Assembly: GCF_037200945.1 (NCBI RefSeq)
Contig: NZ_JBBCGP010000001.1
Span: forward strand, 372,001 to 436,000
Source of the DNA: Methylovirgula sp.
GTDB lineage: Bacteria > Pseudomonadota > Alphaproteobacteria > Rhizobiales > Beijerinckiaceae
DNA: 64,000 bases
Direction of reading: 5' to 3'
This document shows positions 1 through 8,928 of this stretch, piece by piece; the stretch's first letter is position 1; each line of letters starts with the position of its first letter. The translations under genes and the position numbers were made by a program. The notes beneath the pieces were generated by a model. It made no database searches and was not told the origin of the DNA. It worked only from the letters and a program-made list of their open reading frames with translations.

Positions 1-1518
1 ATCGAAATCTTGCGCGGGCCGCAGAGCGGCCTTTACGGCTCGGATGCGATCGGCGGCGTCATCAATATCGTTACCAAGAAGGGCCAAGGCCCGCTCAAGG
101 TGACGGGAACGATCGAGGGTGGCTCATTCGGAACGGCCAACCAGACCTTCAACGCCAGCGGCGCGCACTCGATCTTCAATTATGCATTCAACATCAGCCA
201 TTATCTCGCGGCCAGCACGCCGGTGACACCGTTGAACGAGCTTCCACCTGGCCAGCAGCGTAACAATGATTCCTACGAGAATTGGACCCTCTCGACCAAG
301 CTGGGCGCCGACATCAACGAGCACCTGACGCTGAACTATGTCGGCCGTTATACAGATTCCACGTATTTCTTCACCGGCGACGGGTTCGACCCTTCAACCG
401 GGCTGGAAGCTCCGGAGTCAACGCAAAGTCTACAAATTGACCACGACTTTTTCACCCGCGGCGAAGCGGTAACGTCCTTCTTCGACGACCGGCTGAAGAA
501 TTATCTCGGCATCAATTATTCGGACTCTAATAGCTTCAATGCCAGCCCCGGCACCGATAACGAAATCAACCAGGGCCAGCGCCTCAAATTCGATTGGCGC
601 AGCGTGATCGCGGCACTGCCGGGCGAAACGATAGTTCTCGGTGCCGACCACGAGACCGAAACGCTCTTCCAGAACGATCCCGACGTCGATGCAAATCGTA
701 ATGACGCTGGCGGCTATGCGGAATTGCAGTCAAATTTCTATAATCGCTTCTTCCTCGTCTCGAATGTCCGCTACGACAATTACGACACGTTCGGCGGTCA
801 CGTGACCTATCGCGTTGCGCCAGCTTTCATCGTCCCGCAGACAGAGACGAAGCTCAAAGCTAGCTACGGCACCGGTTTCAAGGCACCGACACTGAGCGAA
901 CTCTACGTGAATTCTCCGGCCTTCTTGTTCTTCGCCAATCCCAACCTTCAGCCGGAGGAATCGACCGGCTACGACGCCGGTTTCGAGCAGCCTTTATTCC
1001 ACGACAGGTTCAGCTTCGGGGCGACTTATTTCCACAACAACATCACGAATCTGATCGATTCTACCGACACGACCTACGTAAACATCGGCCATGCCGAAAC
1101 GCAGGGTGTCGAAAGCTTTGCCGACTGGGCGGTCACCGACCGGCTGCATCTGCGAACGGATTACACCTACACGCGCGCGGTGGATGAATCGACCGGTCTA
1201 GAATTGCAGCGCAGACCATATGACAAGGGCAGTATCACCGCGCTCTGGACGCCGATTGATCCTCTTACCTTATCCGGCACTTTGATCGCGGTCAGCAAAT
1301 GGGTCGACGATTTCGACCGCAACAATTCAAATACAGCGCCGGGGGATTTCACACCGGGTTATGTGGTCGTCAATGTCGCGGCGAATTACAAAGTCGACGA
1401 CCACGTAAATCTCTTCGCTCGCATCGATAATCTGCTGAACGAGCATTACGAGAACCCGCTCGGCTTCCTGCGTCCGGGTATCGGTGTCTTCGGTGGCATG
1501 CGGCTCTCCGCGTTTTAG
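1..1518 (+). CDS. TonB-dependent outer-membrane receptor, BtuB-like, 5' end missing
   Basis: The reading frame is open at the window edge, so the signal peptide, TonB box and most of the plug domain lie outside. The first visible residues (ILRGPQSGLYGSDAIGGVIN) are the end of a plug domain. The rest is a beta-barrel with many alternating aromatic strands, ending in a terminal Phe as outer-membrane proteins do. The phrase ARIDNLLNEHYENPLGF near the end is typical of BtuB/vitamin B12-type receptors. It would import a scarce ligand, perhaps cobalamin, using TonB energy. A membrane-protein gene follows 38 bases downstream and is probably co-transcribed. The ligand is inferred from family resemblance only; a siderophore is also possible. 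Confidence 0.85.
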   Translation: MEILRGPQSGLYGSDAIGGVINIVTKKGQGPLKVTGTIEGGSFGTANQTFNASGAHSIFNYAFNISHYLAASTPVTPLNELPPGQQRNNDSYENWTLSTKLGADINEHLTLNYVGRYTDSTYFFTGDGFDPSTGLEAPESTQSLQIDHDFFTRGEAVTSFFDDRLKNYLGINYSDSNSFNASPGTDNEINQGQRLKFDWRSVIAALPGETIVLGADHETETLFQNDPDVDANRNDAGGYAELQSNFYNRFFLVSNVRYDNYDTFGGHVTYRVAPAFIVPQTETKLKASYGTGFKAPTLSELYVNSPAFLFFANPNLQPEESTGYDAGFEQPLFHDRFSFGATYFHNNITNLIDSTDTTYVNIGHAETQGVESFADWAVTDRLHLRTDYTYTRAVDESTGLELQRRPYDKGSITALWTPIDPLTLSGTLIAVSKWVDDFDRNNSNTAPGDFTPGYVVVNVAANYKVDDHVNLFARIDNLLNEHYENPLGFLRPGIGVFGGMRLSAF

Positions 1519-1556
1519 GATGCGTTGAAATAGAAAGAAATCGAATGGAGACAATG

Positions 1557-2135
1557 ATGCAAAACAGACATTATGCTATCGAATGGCAGCAGCCGCTTTC
1601 GCTCGCAACACTGATGGCGGCAAGCGTCGCTTTTAGCCTTGGCCTCGCCTGCGCGGTGCCGCTTGTGGCTTTCGCGGCGCTTGGCGCGTTAACGCTTGAC
1701 CGCAGAATGGGATTACTAATTATCATCGGAATCGTGGCGGCCAACCAGATCCTTGGCTTCACCGTGCTGCATTATCCGCACGACGCGGCAACTGTCGCTT
1801 GGACGCCGGCCTTTCTGTTCGTCGGGATCATCGCAACTCTCACGGCATTCTGGACGAAACGCCGCTGCGCTGGCTTACATCCGACCGTCACCGTCCTCGC
1901 AACTTTCGTTGCTGCCTTTGCGTGTTACGAAGGAGGCTTCTTCCTTATTTCGCTGCTGACGAGAAGCGGGCTTTATGCCTATGCGCCCTCGATAATCCTG
2001 CGCATCCTTGAGACAAACGCATTGGCTTTCGCAGGATTGTGGTTGATTCGTCGGATCGCGATGGCACTCCGCACACCCGCCGTAAAATCCACAGCGCCAT
2101 TCCGCCCGTTGCCGACGACCTTCATCCAAGACTGA
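1557..2135 (+). CDS. Multi-pass membrane protein paired with the TonB receptor, function unknown
   Basis: A protein of about 192 residues with five or six hydrophobic segments and a short polar C-terminal tail. Three in-frame ATGs lie close together (1545, 1554, 1557). The GGAGA at 1547-1551 is correctly spaced only for 1557, so I chose that start. It follows the receptor gene with no terminator between, so the two probably form an operon. Size and topology resemble substrate-binding membrane components of small-molecule uptake systems (ECF S-component type), but I see no diagnostic motif. It is best treated as an unknown inner-membrane partner of the receptor. Confidence 0.7.
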   Translation: MQNRHYAIEWQQPLSLATLMAASVAFSLGLACAVPLVAFAALGALTLDRRMGLLIIIGIVAANQILGFTVLHYPHDAATVAWTPAFLFVGIIATLTAFWTKRRCAGLHPTVTVLATFVAAFACYEGGFFLISLLTRSGLYAYAPSIILRILETNALAFAGLWLIRRIAMALRTPAVKSTAPFRPLPTTFIQD

Positions 2136-2342
2136 ACTACAATCTTTTCGACGCAAAAGCGCCTGGGAGGGCATCGCGAAGGTAATCTGCCCCACCTACG
2201 CGGCGATCTCATCTCATCGTAAGCTGATGAGATTGTTGGCACCCTAAAGGACGCGAAATACCCGCAACGGCAAATTATTAGCGTTCGTTGAAACGACTTT
2301 CTGCGGATAGAGCCCGATTTTTGTTTAGGGGCCACCATAAAG

Positions 2343-2371
2343 AAAAACCCCGTAGCCAAAGGCGACGGGGT
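2343..2371 (-). terminator. Rho-independent terminator for the acetoacetate decarboxylase gene
   Basis: ACCCCGT and ACGGGGT pair around an inner GCC/GGC pair with an AAA loop. On the minus strand the hairpin is followed by a T-rich run (TTTTTCTTT). It lies about 140 bases past the stop of the minus-strand gene at 2511. It could also catch read-through from the plus-strand membrane-protein gene. Confidence 0.7.
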
Positions 2372-2510
2372 CGAATTGGTGGCGCGGGGGATGTGCTCCA
2401 CAAGGCGAACTTACCTTCGCCGGGGGCTGAAGATGTGCGCTATCGCACAAGCGGGCCGTAGGCTTGCTAGCGTCGGCTCTGCTTTTGGGCGTTTCTGAAC
2501 TCCAAAATCT

Positions 2511-3263
2511 TCATTTCAGGTAGTCGTACACAACGGTTCCCAGGCCGAGCGTCAGATCGGTGACATAATGCGTAGCCGAAACCACGCCGCGGACAGGCAG
2601 CCGCGCGACATCACACAGTGCGTGTTCGAAAAGTTGAATCGCTCCGGGGCCTGACCAAGCTCCTTTAAGCGTAACGTCTTCAACGTAATATCTTACCAAC
2701 TCGCAAATGCGCGGCGTGCAATCCACGTGCGGAATAATTTTGATCATGAAATTGGGTCGCGCCAATGCTTTCAGGAGCGGCGCGTGATCGATTTCACGGT
2801 GCTTGTAGCCCATCGACGCGCTGACGCAGAGAACCGAACCGTAGTGCAACGTACAGACCAGCGTCTCGCTCTCATGAGAGATCTTCGGAGTCGCGAGCTT
2901 TTTTGGAAAACCCCAGATCTCTCGGCCTCCGGCAATAGGCGAGTTGTCGTCAAGGTACATCGCATGGACATAGCCGCCCTCTTGCAAGTCCCCATCCGCA
3001 CCCCGAAAACGCACCGGAATAACTTGGCCGGTTTCGGTATAGTCGCCAAAGCCTGTTGAGTCCGGCATTCGAATGAACTCATAGCTGACCGTATCCCCGG
3101 CGACCTCCAGTGGTTCCGGCACAACTTCCTTCAACGCCTCGATGTCTGTGCGGTAGGTGATGATGATGAACTCGCGGTTATAGAACTTGTAGGGTCCCTT
3201 CGGATACGCGGGGTCGTTAAGCGGCATCGCAAACGCCTTGTCGCGAACTTCGGAGATTTTCAT
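2511..3263 (-). CDS. adc: Acetoacetate decarboxylase
   Basis: A 250-residue protein, the usual length for the family. It would decarboxylate acetoacetate to acetone and CO2, or act on a related beta-keto acid. The motif GREIWGFPKK carries the Schiff-base lysine (Lys121 here, equivalent to Lys115 of the clostridial enzyme) next to Lys122, which lowers its pKa. Arg30, Glu62 and Glu77 correspond to the other active-site residues. The start at 3263 is preferred over a GTG 15 bases upstream because GGGAG lies 8 bases before it. The gene stands alone; no thiolase or CoA-transferase is adjacent, so the pathway is not shown by context. Several decarboxylase-like homologues act on other substrates. 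Confidence 0.9.
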   Translation of the reverse strand: MKISEVRDKAFAMPLNDPAYPKGPYKFYNREFIIITYRTDIEALKEVVPEPLEVAGDTVSYEFIRMPDSTGFGDYTETGQVIPVRFRGADGDLQEGGYVHAMYLDDNSPIAGGREIWGFPKKLATPKISHESETLVCTLHYGSVLCVSASMGYKHREIDHAPLLKALARPNFMIKIIPHVDCTPRICELVRYYVEDVTLKGAWSGPGAIQLFEHALCDVARLPVRGVVSATHYVTDLTLGLGTVVYDYLK

Positions 3264-3571
3264 CGGCGGGACTCCCACTTCGTAACGATTGGCGTAGAAT
3301 ACACTAAGCTTAAGGTTCTGCCAGCTGGGTTCTTCTTTGGGAGCACCGAGTTTATTTTCATGTACTCCGTTCCGTCAAAACCCCAACCGCAACGTCTGCA
3401 AATTCCGCGACGCGCCGATGACGTTGAGGAATTCGTGAATTTGTCGCCGGGTGTAGGGTTGCGCGAAGCGGCCGCGCATACCTTTTTAGGGATTATGACC
3501 TCAAGAGTTGCTCCCAGTTACACCGGTTTATTACATGGGTCATTTCGAGGTTAAATTATTGGGAGGCTGGT
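3264..3571. other. Intergenic region between divergent genes
   Basis: This 308-base gap separates the divergent decarboxylase and P460 genes and must hold both promoters. I see no clear operator or structured RNA. A GGGAGG at about 3560 is the ribosome-binding site of the P460 gene. Confidence 0.4.
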
Positions 3572-4129
3572 ATGAGAAAGCTTACGCTGATCAGTGTCTG
3601 CATTTCGGCTGCAATCGCCGTCGCGACGGTCGACGCCGCGATTTCTGCTCAGGACAAGTACACCCTCAAAGTTCGGAACGGTCTCGCATTCTCCGAGTTC
3701 AGAGGCTACGAAGACTGGTCGGTGATCGCGATTAGCGAGAACGGAGGCAAGATCGCCGCGATCTTGGGGAATCCGGCGATGATCGGTGCCTTTAAGGAAG
3801 GCGTGCCTGGCAATGGTCACGGTTTCCCGAACGGCGCGAAGATGGCAAAAATCCATTGGATTCCGAAAAAGCAGGACTCATACCCTGGTCAGCCAATGGT
3901 GCCGGGCGCTCAGCATGACGTCGATTTCATGGTGAAAGATAGCAAGAGGTTTGCGGATAGCGGCGGATGGGGATGGGCCGCGTTTGAGTATGACGCCGCA
4001 TCTTCTACGTTCAGGCTCGCCACGACAGCGGACGAACCGCCGCAGAATAACAATGCGAAATGTGGGTTTGGCTGCCACACGTTGGTGAAGAACAAAGACT
4101 ACGTCTTCACGGAGTACGGAATGAGATAA
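3572..4129 (+). CDS. Cytochrome P460 family protein, periplasmic
   Basis: 185 residues with an N-terminal signal peptide (about residues 1-26). The body has P460 family features: EFRGYEDW near residue 42, a conserved Lys in KMAKIHW (residues 90-96) that could be the haem cross-linking lysine, and a C-terminal haem-attachment segment followed by KDYVFTEY. The attachment motif reads C164-GFG-C168-H169, so three residues separate the cysteines rather than the usual two. Classical P460 enzymes oxidise hydroxylamine, and relatives bind NO as cytochrome c'-beta; the substrate here is unknown. It has a good GGGAGG ribosome-binding site and appears to be a single-gene unit. Confidence 0.85.
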   Translation: MRKLTLISVCISAAIAVATVDAAISAQDKYTLKVRNGLAFSEFRGYEDWSVIAISENGGKIAAILGNPAMIGAFKEGVPGNGHGFPNGAKMAKIHWIPKKQDSYPGQPMVPGAQHDVDFMVKDSKRFADSGGWGWAAFEYDAASSTFRLATTADEPPQNNNAKCGFGCHTLVKNKDYVFTEYGMR

Positions 4130-4375
4130 CGCTGTCCCGACGGAGGGGGCGGCTCGCTACGCACGCCGCTGTCGTCAACCAGGTCGTTCACCGCTTCCCT
4201 CGAACAGATCGGGCGGCAAAATTCCAAATTGCTTGATGATCTTCGCCTCTGGAACTCGCGCGGCATCCGGTCACCCATCCGCGAAGGCGACGGCCTCCGC
4301 ATTCAAGCGCGACGGGCGCCCTGAATGATTTGAATCCTGGCTTCGCCTTTAAGACACACTGTGGAAATTGGATGC

Positions 4376-5401
4376 CTAAGACGTGTGGCCTCCAATATTT
4401 GGACCAGGAACAGTCGGGTCCCACGCGCAAGACTTATCGAGCAGTATCGGCGGATGGACCAGATGGAGATAAGTAGTCATCGAATGAAGGCAGATCGGCG
4501 TTCTATTGACCCAATTTCCTGAATTCACGGGCTCCAACCTATCGACGTGGCTATAACCTATCGCCGGAAGCACGGTGACGACATCGAAAGGATTTGCAAT
4601 CCGCCATGAATCCACGCGCAGGTTCTCGAATGCGGCGGCAAATTCAGTGTTGCCTACCAAGGGGGACGCAAAGGTATAAATTCGCGAGATACGCAATTGC
4701 CTATCACGTGCGTTCGCTGCCACGTATAACGTGGCAAGCGCCGCTCCTAGGCTGTGGCCGGTCACCTCAACGTTGACGCGATCTAATACCGCAGCTTGTT
4801 CGTTGGCGCCCATGCGCGTAGCCCGACGCATCAGCTTACCTAAAATGGCAGCGCGGAATTCGTTGACAAAGCCGTGTCCAAACTTATCCGTGGGCTGTCC
4901 GTCGGCACCGATAACTTCCATCGACCCAAAAATTCTCCCGAACCCTTCTCCTATCTTGCCCGGAAACCCAGGCAGCGCGACCGGAAAGATCGACATAAAA
5001 TCATCAAACCACTCAATTCCGCTGTTCGTACCTCGAAGCGCAAGAATGAAGCTATTAGGGTCGGATTTTCTTTGTACGATTATGCCATAAAACTTTGGTC
5101 TAATTCTTCCTCTAGGGGTGAAGTCGTTCATTCGAACCCAGGCGATGAAGTTATACTCGGGCGGCAAACCGTCATATGGCGGTGTGAATTCGTGTGGCGG
5201 CGCTGCGCGACCACTCATCTGGTAGGCCAGATCTATAAGATTTCCGTATTCGGTCGCTAGCCTTGAATCGAACCGATTAATATGTGGTCTGGTTTTACAA
5301 CGGTTGTAGGCGCCGACCGCCGATGATGCGATTGCGGGGCAAAGGAGTGCGCAGGCCAGCAGCCCGGTCAACAACCGCCGCATGATAGCTACTTTCGTCA
5401 T
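4376..5401 (-). CDS. Secreted class 3 lipase-type alpha/beta hydrolase
   Basis: 341 residues with a hydrophobic signal peptide in the first 30. The nucleophile motif is GHSLG with Ser217, inside the VEVTGHSLGAALATLY strand-turn-helix typical of fungal-type (PF01764) lipases. Downstream NPFDVVTVLP supplies the acid, and GYSHVD or LHSMTTYL the histidine. Four cysteines suggest disulphides. It probably hydrolyses acyl esters outside the cytoplasm; the natural substrate cannot be read. It is transcribed away from the DUF4239 gene and has no operon partners. The start at 5401 is the longest; a second Met 18 bases inside would also leave the signal peptide. Confidence 0.85.
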   Translation of the reverse strand: MTKVAIMRRLLTGLLACALLCPAIASSAVGAYNRCKTRPHINRFDSRLATEYGNLIDLAYQMSGRAAPPHEFTPPYDGLPPEYNFIAWVRMNDFTPRGRIRPKFYGIIVQRKSDPNSFILALRGTNSGIEWFDDFMSIFPVALPGFPGKIGEGFGRIFGSMEVIGADGQPTDKFGHGFVNEFRAAILGKLMRRATRMGANEQAAVLDRVNVEVTGHSLGAALATLYVAANARDRQLRISRIYTFASPLVGNTEFAAAFENLRVDSWRIANPFDVVTVLPAIGYSHVDRLEPVNSGNWVNRTPICLHSMTTYLHLVHPPILLDKSCAWDPTVPGPNIGGHTS

Positions 5402-5706
5402 GGCCCTTATTGCCTAATCCGGAATTAGGCACCGCCTACGTTTTCAAGGCAAGGGTCTGCTCAGGACCATCTGACTCAAAACAATTACGCCCTCGCCGAA
5501 GGCGAAGAATGGAAGCGACCGTCGCGCCGTGCACATTGCTGGCGTTCCGCCGCCGTGGTGAGAGCACGTGTCGGCATTTAAAAAGGACGTTTAAGCATCC
5601 CCCGGGGGTCGGTTCGCGAATTACTAAACCCTTATTAATGATTGATCTTGTATTCATCTGCGGGACGGGCATCAAACCGTTTCCGACTCTATAGCAAGCA
5701 GATCCG
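5402..5706. other. Intergenic region between divergent lipase and DUF4239 genes
   Basis: About 305 bases with no convincing gene. Some reading frames are open, but their composition and lack of a ribosome-binding site argue against coding. It should carry two divergent promoters; I could not identify a sigma-factor consensus with confidence. Confidence 0.4.
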
Positions 5707-6477
5707 ATGCTATTCCTGACCCGCGAGCCCCTTTGGCTTTCCGGCTTAATCTTAGTCGGACTGGCAAGCCTCATTGCATTTTTGGGCCAGCGCGTCGTTC
5801 ATCGCTATGTCGCATTTGAAAGGCTGCCGACCAATAATGAGGTCGCTGGCCTTAAGTTCGCAATGGTCGGCAGGCTTTACGCACTCCTTCTTGCTTTTTC
5901 GATTTTCCTTGTATGGCAGAAATACTCGGACGCCGAGAAGATGGTCGAGAAAGAGGCCGGCGCAGCCGCCGCAATGTACCATCTATCGTCGGGCTTGGGG
6001 GAAGCTCAGGCCTCCCCGCTCCGCAGCGCTCTAACCGTCTATCTCCAGTCCGCCATTTCGGATGAATGGCCGGCTATGGATAGCGGCAAACAGAGCGGGA
6101 AGACGCATTTGGCCCTCGGAGCGGTCTATAAAGCCATTCTTGGGCCGGCGGCGTCCCAGCGCAATGTGGCATTGATCTTCGAACTTTTCGATCAGGTTGA
6201 TACCCTTACGCAGGCGCGCCGCAGCCGAATACTCGCCGCGGAGGGGACGGTTCCGGACATACTCTGGGCGGTTCTATTCGTTGGAGGGGCTGCAACCATT
6301 GGTTTCACGTTTTTCTTCGGAACCATGTATTTACGGTCGCAAATACTCATGACGGCGTTGCTCGCCCTTCTCATCTGCTCCGAATTACTGATCGTCGTGG
6401 CTTTGAATCAGCCATTTTCGGGGACGGTTAAGGTCGGCCCAGGCGCCCTTGCGGATGTTGTGGCCGATCACGCATAG
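5707..6477 (+). CDS. DUF4239 (bestrophin-like) membrane protein
   Basis: 256 residues. Two transmembrane helices come near the N-terminus (about 10-30 and 55-78), then a soluble middle region (about 80-175), then two more helices (about 180-230). This is the DUF4239 arrangement. Landmarks are REPLWLSG, NNEVAG, EKEAGAAAA and PFSGTVKVGP at the end. The function of the family is not established; a bestrophin-like channel has been proposed. A second copy with nearly the same landmarks lies at 51840-52606 but is cut by an insertion sequence, so this is the intact one. Confidence 0.8.
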   Translation: MLFLTREPLWLSGLILVGLASLIAFLGQRVVHRYVAFERLPTNNEVAGLKFAMVGRLYALLLAFSIFLVWQKYSDAEKMVEKEAGAAAAMYHLSSGLGEAQASPLRSALTVYLQSAISDEWPAMDSGKQSGKTHLALGAVYKAILGPAASQRNVALIFELFDQVDTLTQARRSRILAAEGTVPDILWAVLFVGGAATIGFTFFFGTMYLRSQILMTALLALLICSELLIVVALNQPFSGTVKVGPGALADVVADHA

Positions 6478-6749
6478 GTAAGCGCGACAACGACCCGTGG
6501 CTACGAAAAGACTGTGGATCAAGGCCGAATTCGGTTCACCCTGGCTCGATCATGGGGAGCCAGTCGCCTGCTCCAATCGCCTAGCATGGCTCCGATCTTG
6601 AACACGAGGAAGTCGTGACAGCGGACGGCCAAAGCCTCCGATCTGAAACGTGCCGCAGATTCACGCAAAATTAAGCTGCCAGCAGGTCCCCGAATTTCTA
6701 AGGTGATCGGCGTGTCCGGAATTTGCGCTCGGCAACCTTGGAGGCAGCC

Positions 6750-7013
6750 ATGAGGAAGTATGCAGCCGCTCTGATTTTTGTCGGATCGCTTAGCTCGGCT
6801 TCGGCTGCCACCTATACCATTCAAAACTGGCCGCAAGACCTCAACAAGGTTCCGTGTGACGCGTGGAAGCATAATAGCGATGGCACCTGGGTAGAAGTCG
6901 GAACCATAGTGGTCAACGGAAATGCCACGTCGGGAATGACCTTTAAGGACACAGACGAGTCGAAAATATTGGACGCAAAATGTCCCCACAAAAATAGCCT
7001 CTGGGGATTCTGA
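6750..7013 (+). CDS. Small secreted protein, unknown
   Basis: 87 residues from the ATG at 6750, which follows a strong GGAGG at 6739. It has a clear signal peptide of about 20 residues (RKYAAALIFVGSLSSASAA). The mature part has two cysteines (VPCDAW and AKCPHK) that may form a disulphide. I do not recognise the family. Confidence 0.65.
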   Translation: MRKYAAALIFVGSLSSASAATYTIQNWPQDLNKVPCDAWKHNSDGTWVEVGTIVVNGNATSGMTFKDTDESKILDAKCPHKNSLWGF

Positions 7014-7282
7014 AAATTCGCGCTACGTGGCGATGGCTTTCGGAGAAATGACGGAGGGTAAGCTTCTCAGATAACCGGAAACTACGGACTTATCTTACTA
7101 ATATTTGGCGCCCACTCAGAACAAAACTGCGAACACCTATATAATTGAAATCCCTATATGAATTTTTCCACTGCGCCCCGAGCCGACATAGGGAAGCAAG
7201 CATCCCTGGCGACCGAAGTGGCCGGAGGCGGACGAGCGGCTTACCTCAGCAACGGTGGCACCCCGCGGGTGAGCTGCCAAAA
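7014..7282. other. Intergenic flank of insertion sequence IS-A
   Basis: No gene is visible here apart from the last codons of the IS-A transposase frame, which runs out of the element to 7241. The six bases next to the element (GCAAGA, 7283-7288) are repeated on its other side. Confidence 0.5.
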
Positions 7283-8692
7283 GCAAGAGTCGTCTGTGAA
7301 GAAGGCGTCCCAAGCGGTTTCGTAATGTGTTTCCGGGGCGTTTGCGGGGCTGATGGCGATCCAGATTGCGGACAACAAAAGGTTGAACCAGGCCAAGAGG
7401 CGGCGGAAGTTGTAGCCAGCGGCGGCGAGCACGGCGTTGATCGCGTCGCCGGCCTGTCCGGCAAGATAATTGCGGCCCATGCGATGTTCAGATTTGGCAT
7501 GGCCGATGACCGGCTCGACGGCCGAGCGTCTTCGCATCTCGCGCTTGATGGCATCGGTCATGCGGCGCTTTTGGCCGGCGGTATAGACCTTGAAGCGATG
7601 TTCCTGCGGCGCATTGTGACCTTTGTAGCCGGCGTCGGCGATAATGCGCTGAAGGGCGGCGCCGACGATGCGTTCGATGGCGGGAATGACGGTGGCAAGC
7701 GTATGGCCGTCATAGGGTTTGCCGGGCAGAGCCTTGGCGTGAACGATAAATTGGCCGCCTTTCGAGTGCGCGAGCGTCGTCGCGACCGAGACCTTCACGC
7801 CGAACTCGTAAGGCTTGTGCGCCTTGCCTTTGCCGATGCATTCGACCTCTGGCGCATGCAGGCTGAAGACGCGGAGATCGGCATCGGCCGGGGTGCCTTT
7901 GATGCGGCGCAGGTTCCTGTTCTGCGCGTGAACCCGGCGCGCCAGCATCAGCTCCTTAGCGAAGGCGTCTTCGAGCGGCGCGTGGGCTTTGATCTTGCGG
8001 GCGATGTCGCGGATGGTGCGGCCGAGCTGGGTCTTCAACGTCTTCAGCGCCCGCTTTGCCCGCTTGAAGTGCTTGGCATGCGCATAGCGCTGCTGCTGGA
8101 TCAAAGCGAACTTGCCGACGCGCACATAGGATTGGCGCAGCCCGACGCCATGTTTCTTGGCGAGCCGCACCAGCCGCTCGCGCGCACGATGCATCAACCG
8201 CGCATCGGTCGGGAAGGCGACCGCCTTCGGCTGCACCGTCGTGTCGACAATGACCTTGGTGAAGTCGGCGGGTTTTGCTGCGCCAACGCGCGGCGCCGTT
8301 GCAAGGCTCTCCTGCAAAAGCGCGACGAGCCTTTCTTCACCCATCCTTTGCCGCCAGCGCGTGATCGAGGAGCGATCGAAGCGAAGCTTGTGGCGGAAAA
8401 ACTCCTCGCCACAGAACAGCTGATAATAGGGGTTCTCGACCCAACGATCACACAAAACCTCGTCGGAAAGATCGTGCATGTGCTTCAGGATGGCGAGCCC
8501 CGCCATCAGCCTGGTCGCCAGCGGCGGATGTCCCGGCTTGTCGCTGTAGGCGGTACCGAAGCTTGTTTCGAGAAAGCCCCAATCGATCGCCCCGGCGAGC
8601 TTCGCGAGCGGATGGCTCATGTCGACGATCTGGTCGAGCCGGGCTTTGAAAAGATCCTTCTGCCCAGTCTCGCGCTGCTCTTTCGGCCGCAT
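7241..8692 (-). CDS. IS5/IS1182-type transposase of IS-A
   Basis: About 483 residues of DDE transposase: an N-terminal domain (ETGQKDLFKARLDQIVDMSH), a helical domain, a catalytic region with VIVDTTVQ (first Asp), IIADAGYKGH (second Asp) and a C-terminal EPVIGHAKSEHRMGRNYL (Glu). The start at 8692 has GGAGGG eight bases upstream. The frame has no stop inside the element: the last 16 or so residues are translated from host DNA left of the inverted repeat, ending at 7241. This probably does not abolish activity because the catalytic residues are complete. Confidence 0.85.
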   Translation of the reverse strand: MRPKEQRETGQKDLFKARLDQIVDMSHPLAKLAGAIDWGFLETSFGTAYSDKPGHPPLATRLMAGLAILKHMHDLSDEVLCDRWVENPYYQLFCGEEFFRHKLRFDRSSITRWRQRMGEERLVALLQESLATAPRVGAAKPADFTKVIVDTTVQPKAVAFPTDARLMHRARERLVRLAKKHGVGLRQSYVRVGKFALIQQQRYAHAKHFKRAKRALKTLKTQLGRTIRDIARKIKAHAPLEDAFAKELMLARRVHAQNRNLRRIKGTPADADLRVFSLHAPEVECIGKGKAHKPYEFGVKVSVATTLAHSKGGQFIVHAKALPGKPYDGHTLATVIPAIERIVGAALQRIIADAGYKGHNAPQEHRFKVYTAGQKRRMTDAIKREMRRRSAVEPVIGHAKSEHRMGRNYLAGQAGDAINAVLAAAGYNFRRLLAWFNLLLSAIWIAISPANAPETHYETAWDAFFTDDSCFWQLTRGVPPLLR

Positions 8693-8860
8693 CAGAATCA
8701 CCCTCCGCTTCGTCCCCGAAACGAAGAGAATCACGAGCAGAGCCGCCGATCAATTTGCAAGAAAACCCATCCCCAAGCCGCCAAATCCGGCAAAAACCAA
8801 TACTGGCCGAGACCCAAAAATCACTCTTAATCAGTAGCTTGGTTGTTCTTCACGGACGAC
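7289..8860 (-). mobile_element. IS-A: IS5-superfamily insertion sequence with target duplication
   Basis: About 1572 bases. The ends are imperfect inverted repeats: GTCGTCTGTGAAGAA at 7289-7303 against TTCTTCACGGACGAC at 8846-8860, with 14 of 15 bases matching. GCAAGA directly flanks both ends (7283-7288 and 8861-8866), which I read as the target-site duplication. One transposase is encoded on the minus strand. The exact boundaries could shift by one or two bases. Confidence 0.8.
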
Positions 8861-8928
8861 GCAAGAATAACGTCGAAAAGACGCCTGACGCCGTGAACTT
8901 GCGGTACTGTCTTTCCGCCGTTTCCCGC

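Noticed and set aside
2376..2510. tRNA-like GC-rich stretch after the decarboxylase gene
   Set aside because: No cloverleaf could be folded by eye and there is no CCA or T-loop.
7145..8830. Long plus-strand open frame of 561 codons across IS-A
   Set aside because: It is the antisense shadow of the transposase. It has no family resemblance, and the minus-strand frame has full DDE motifs.
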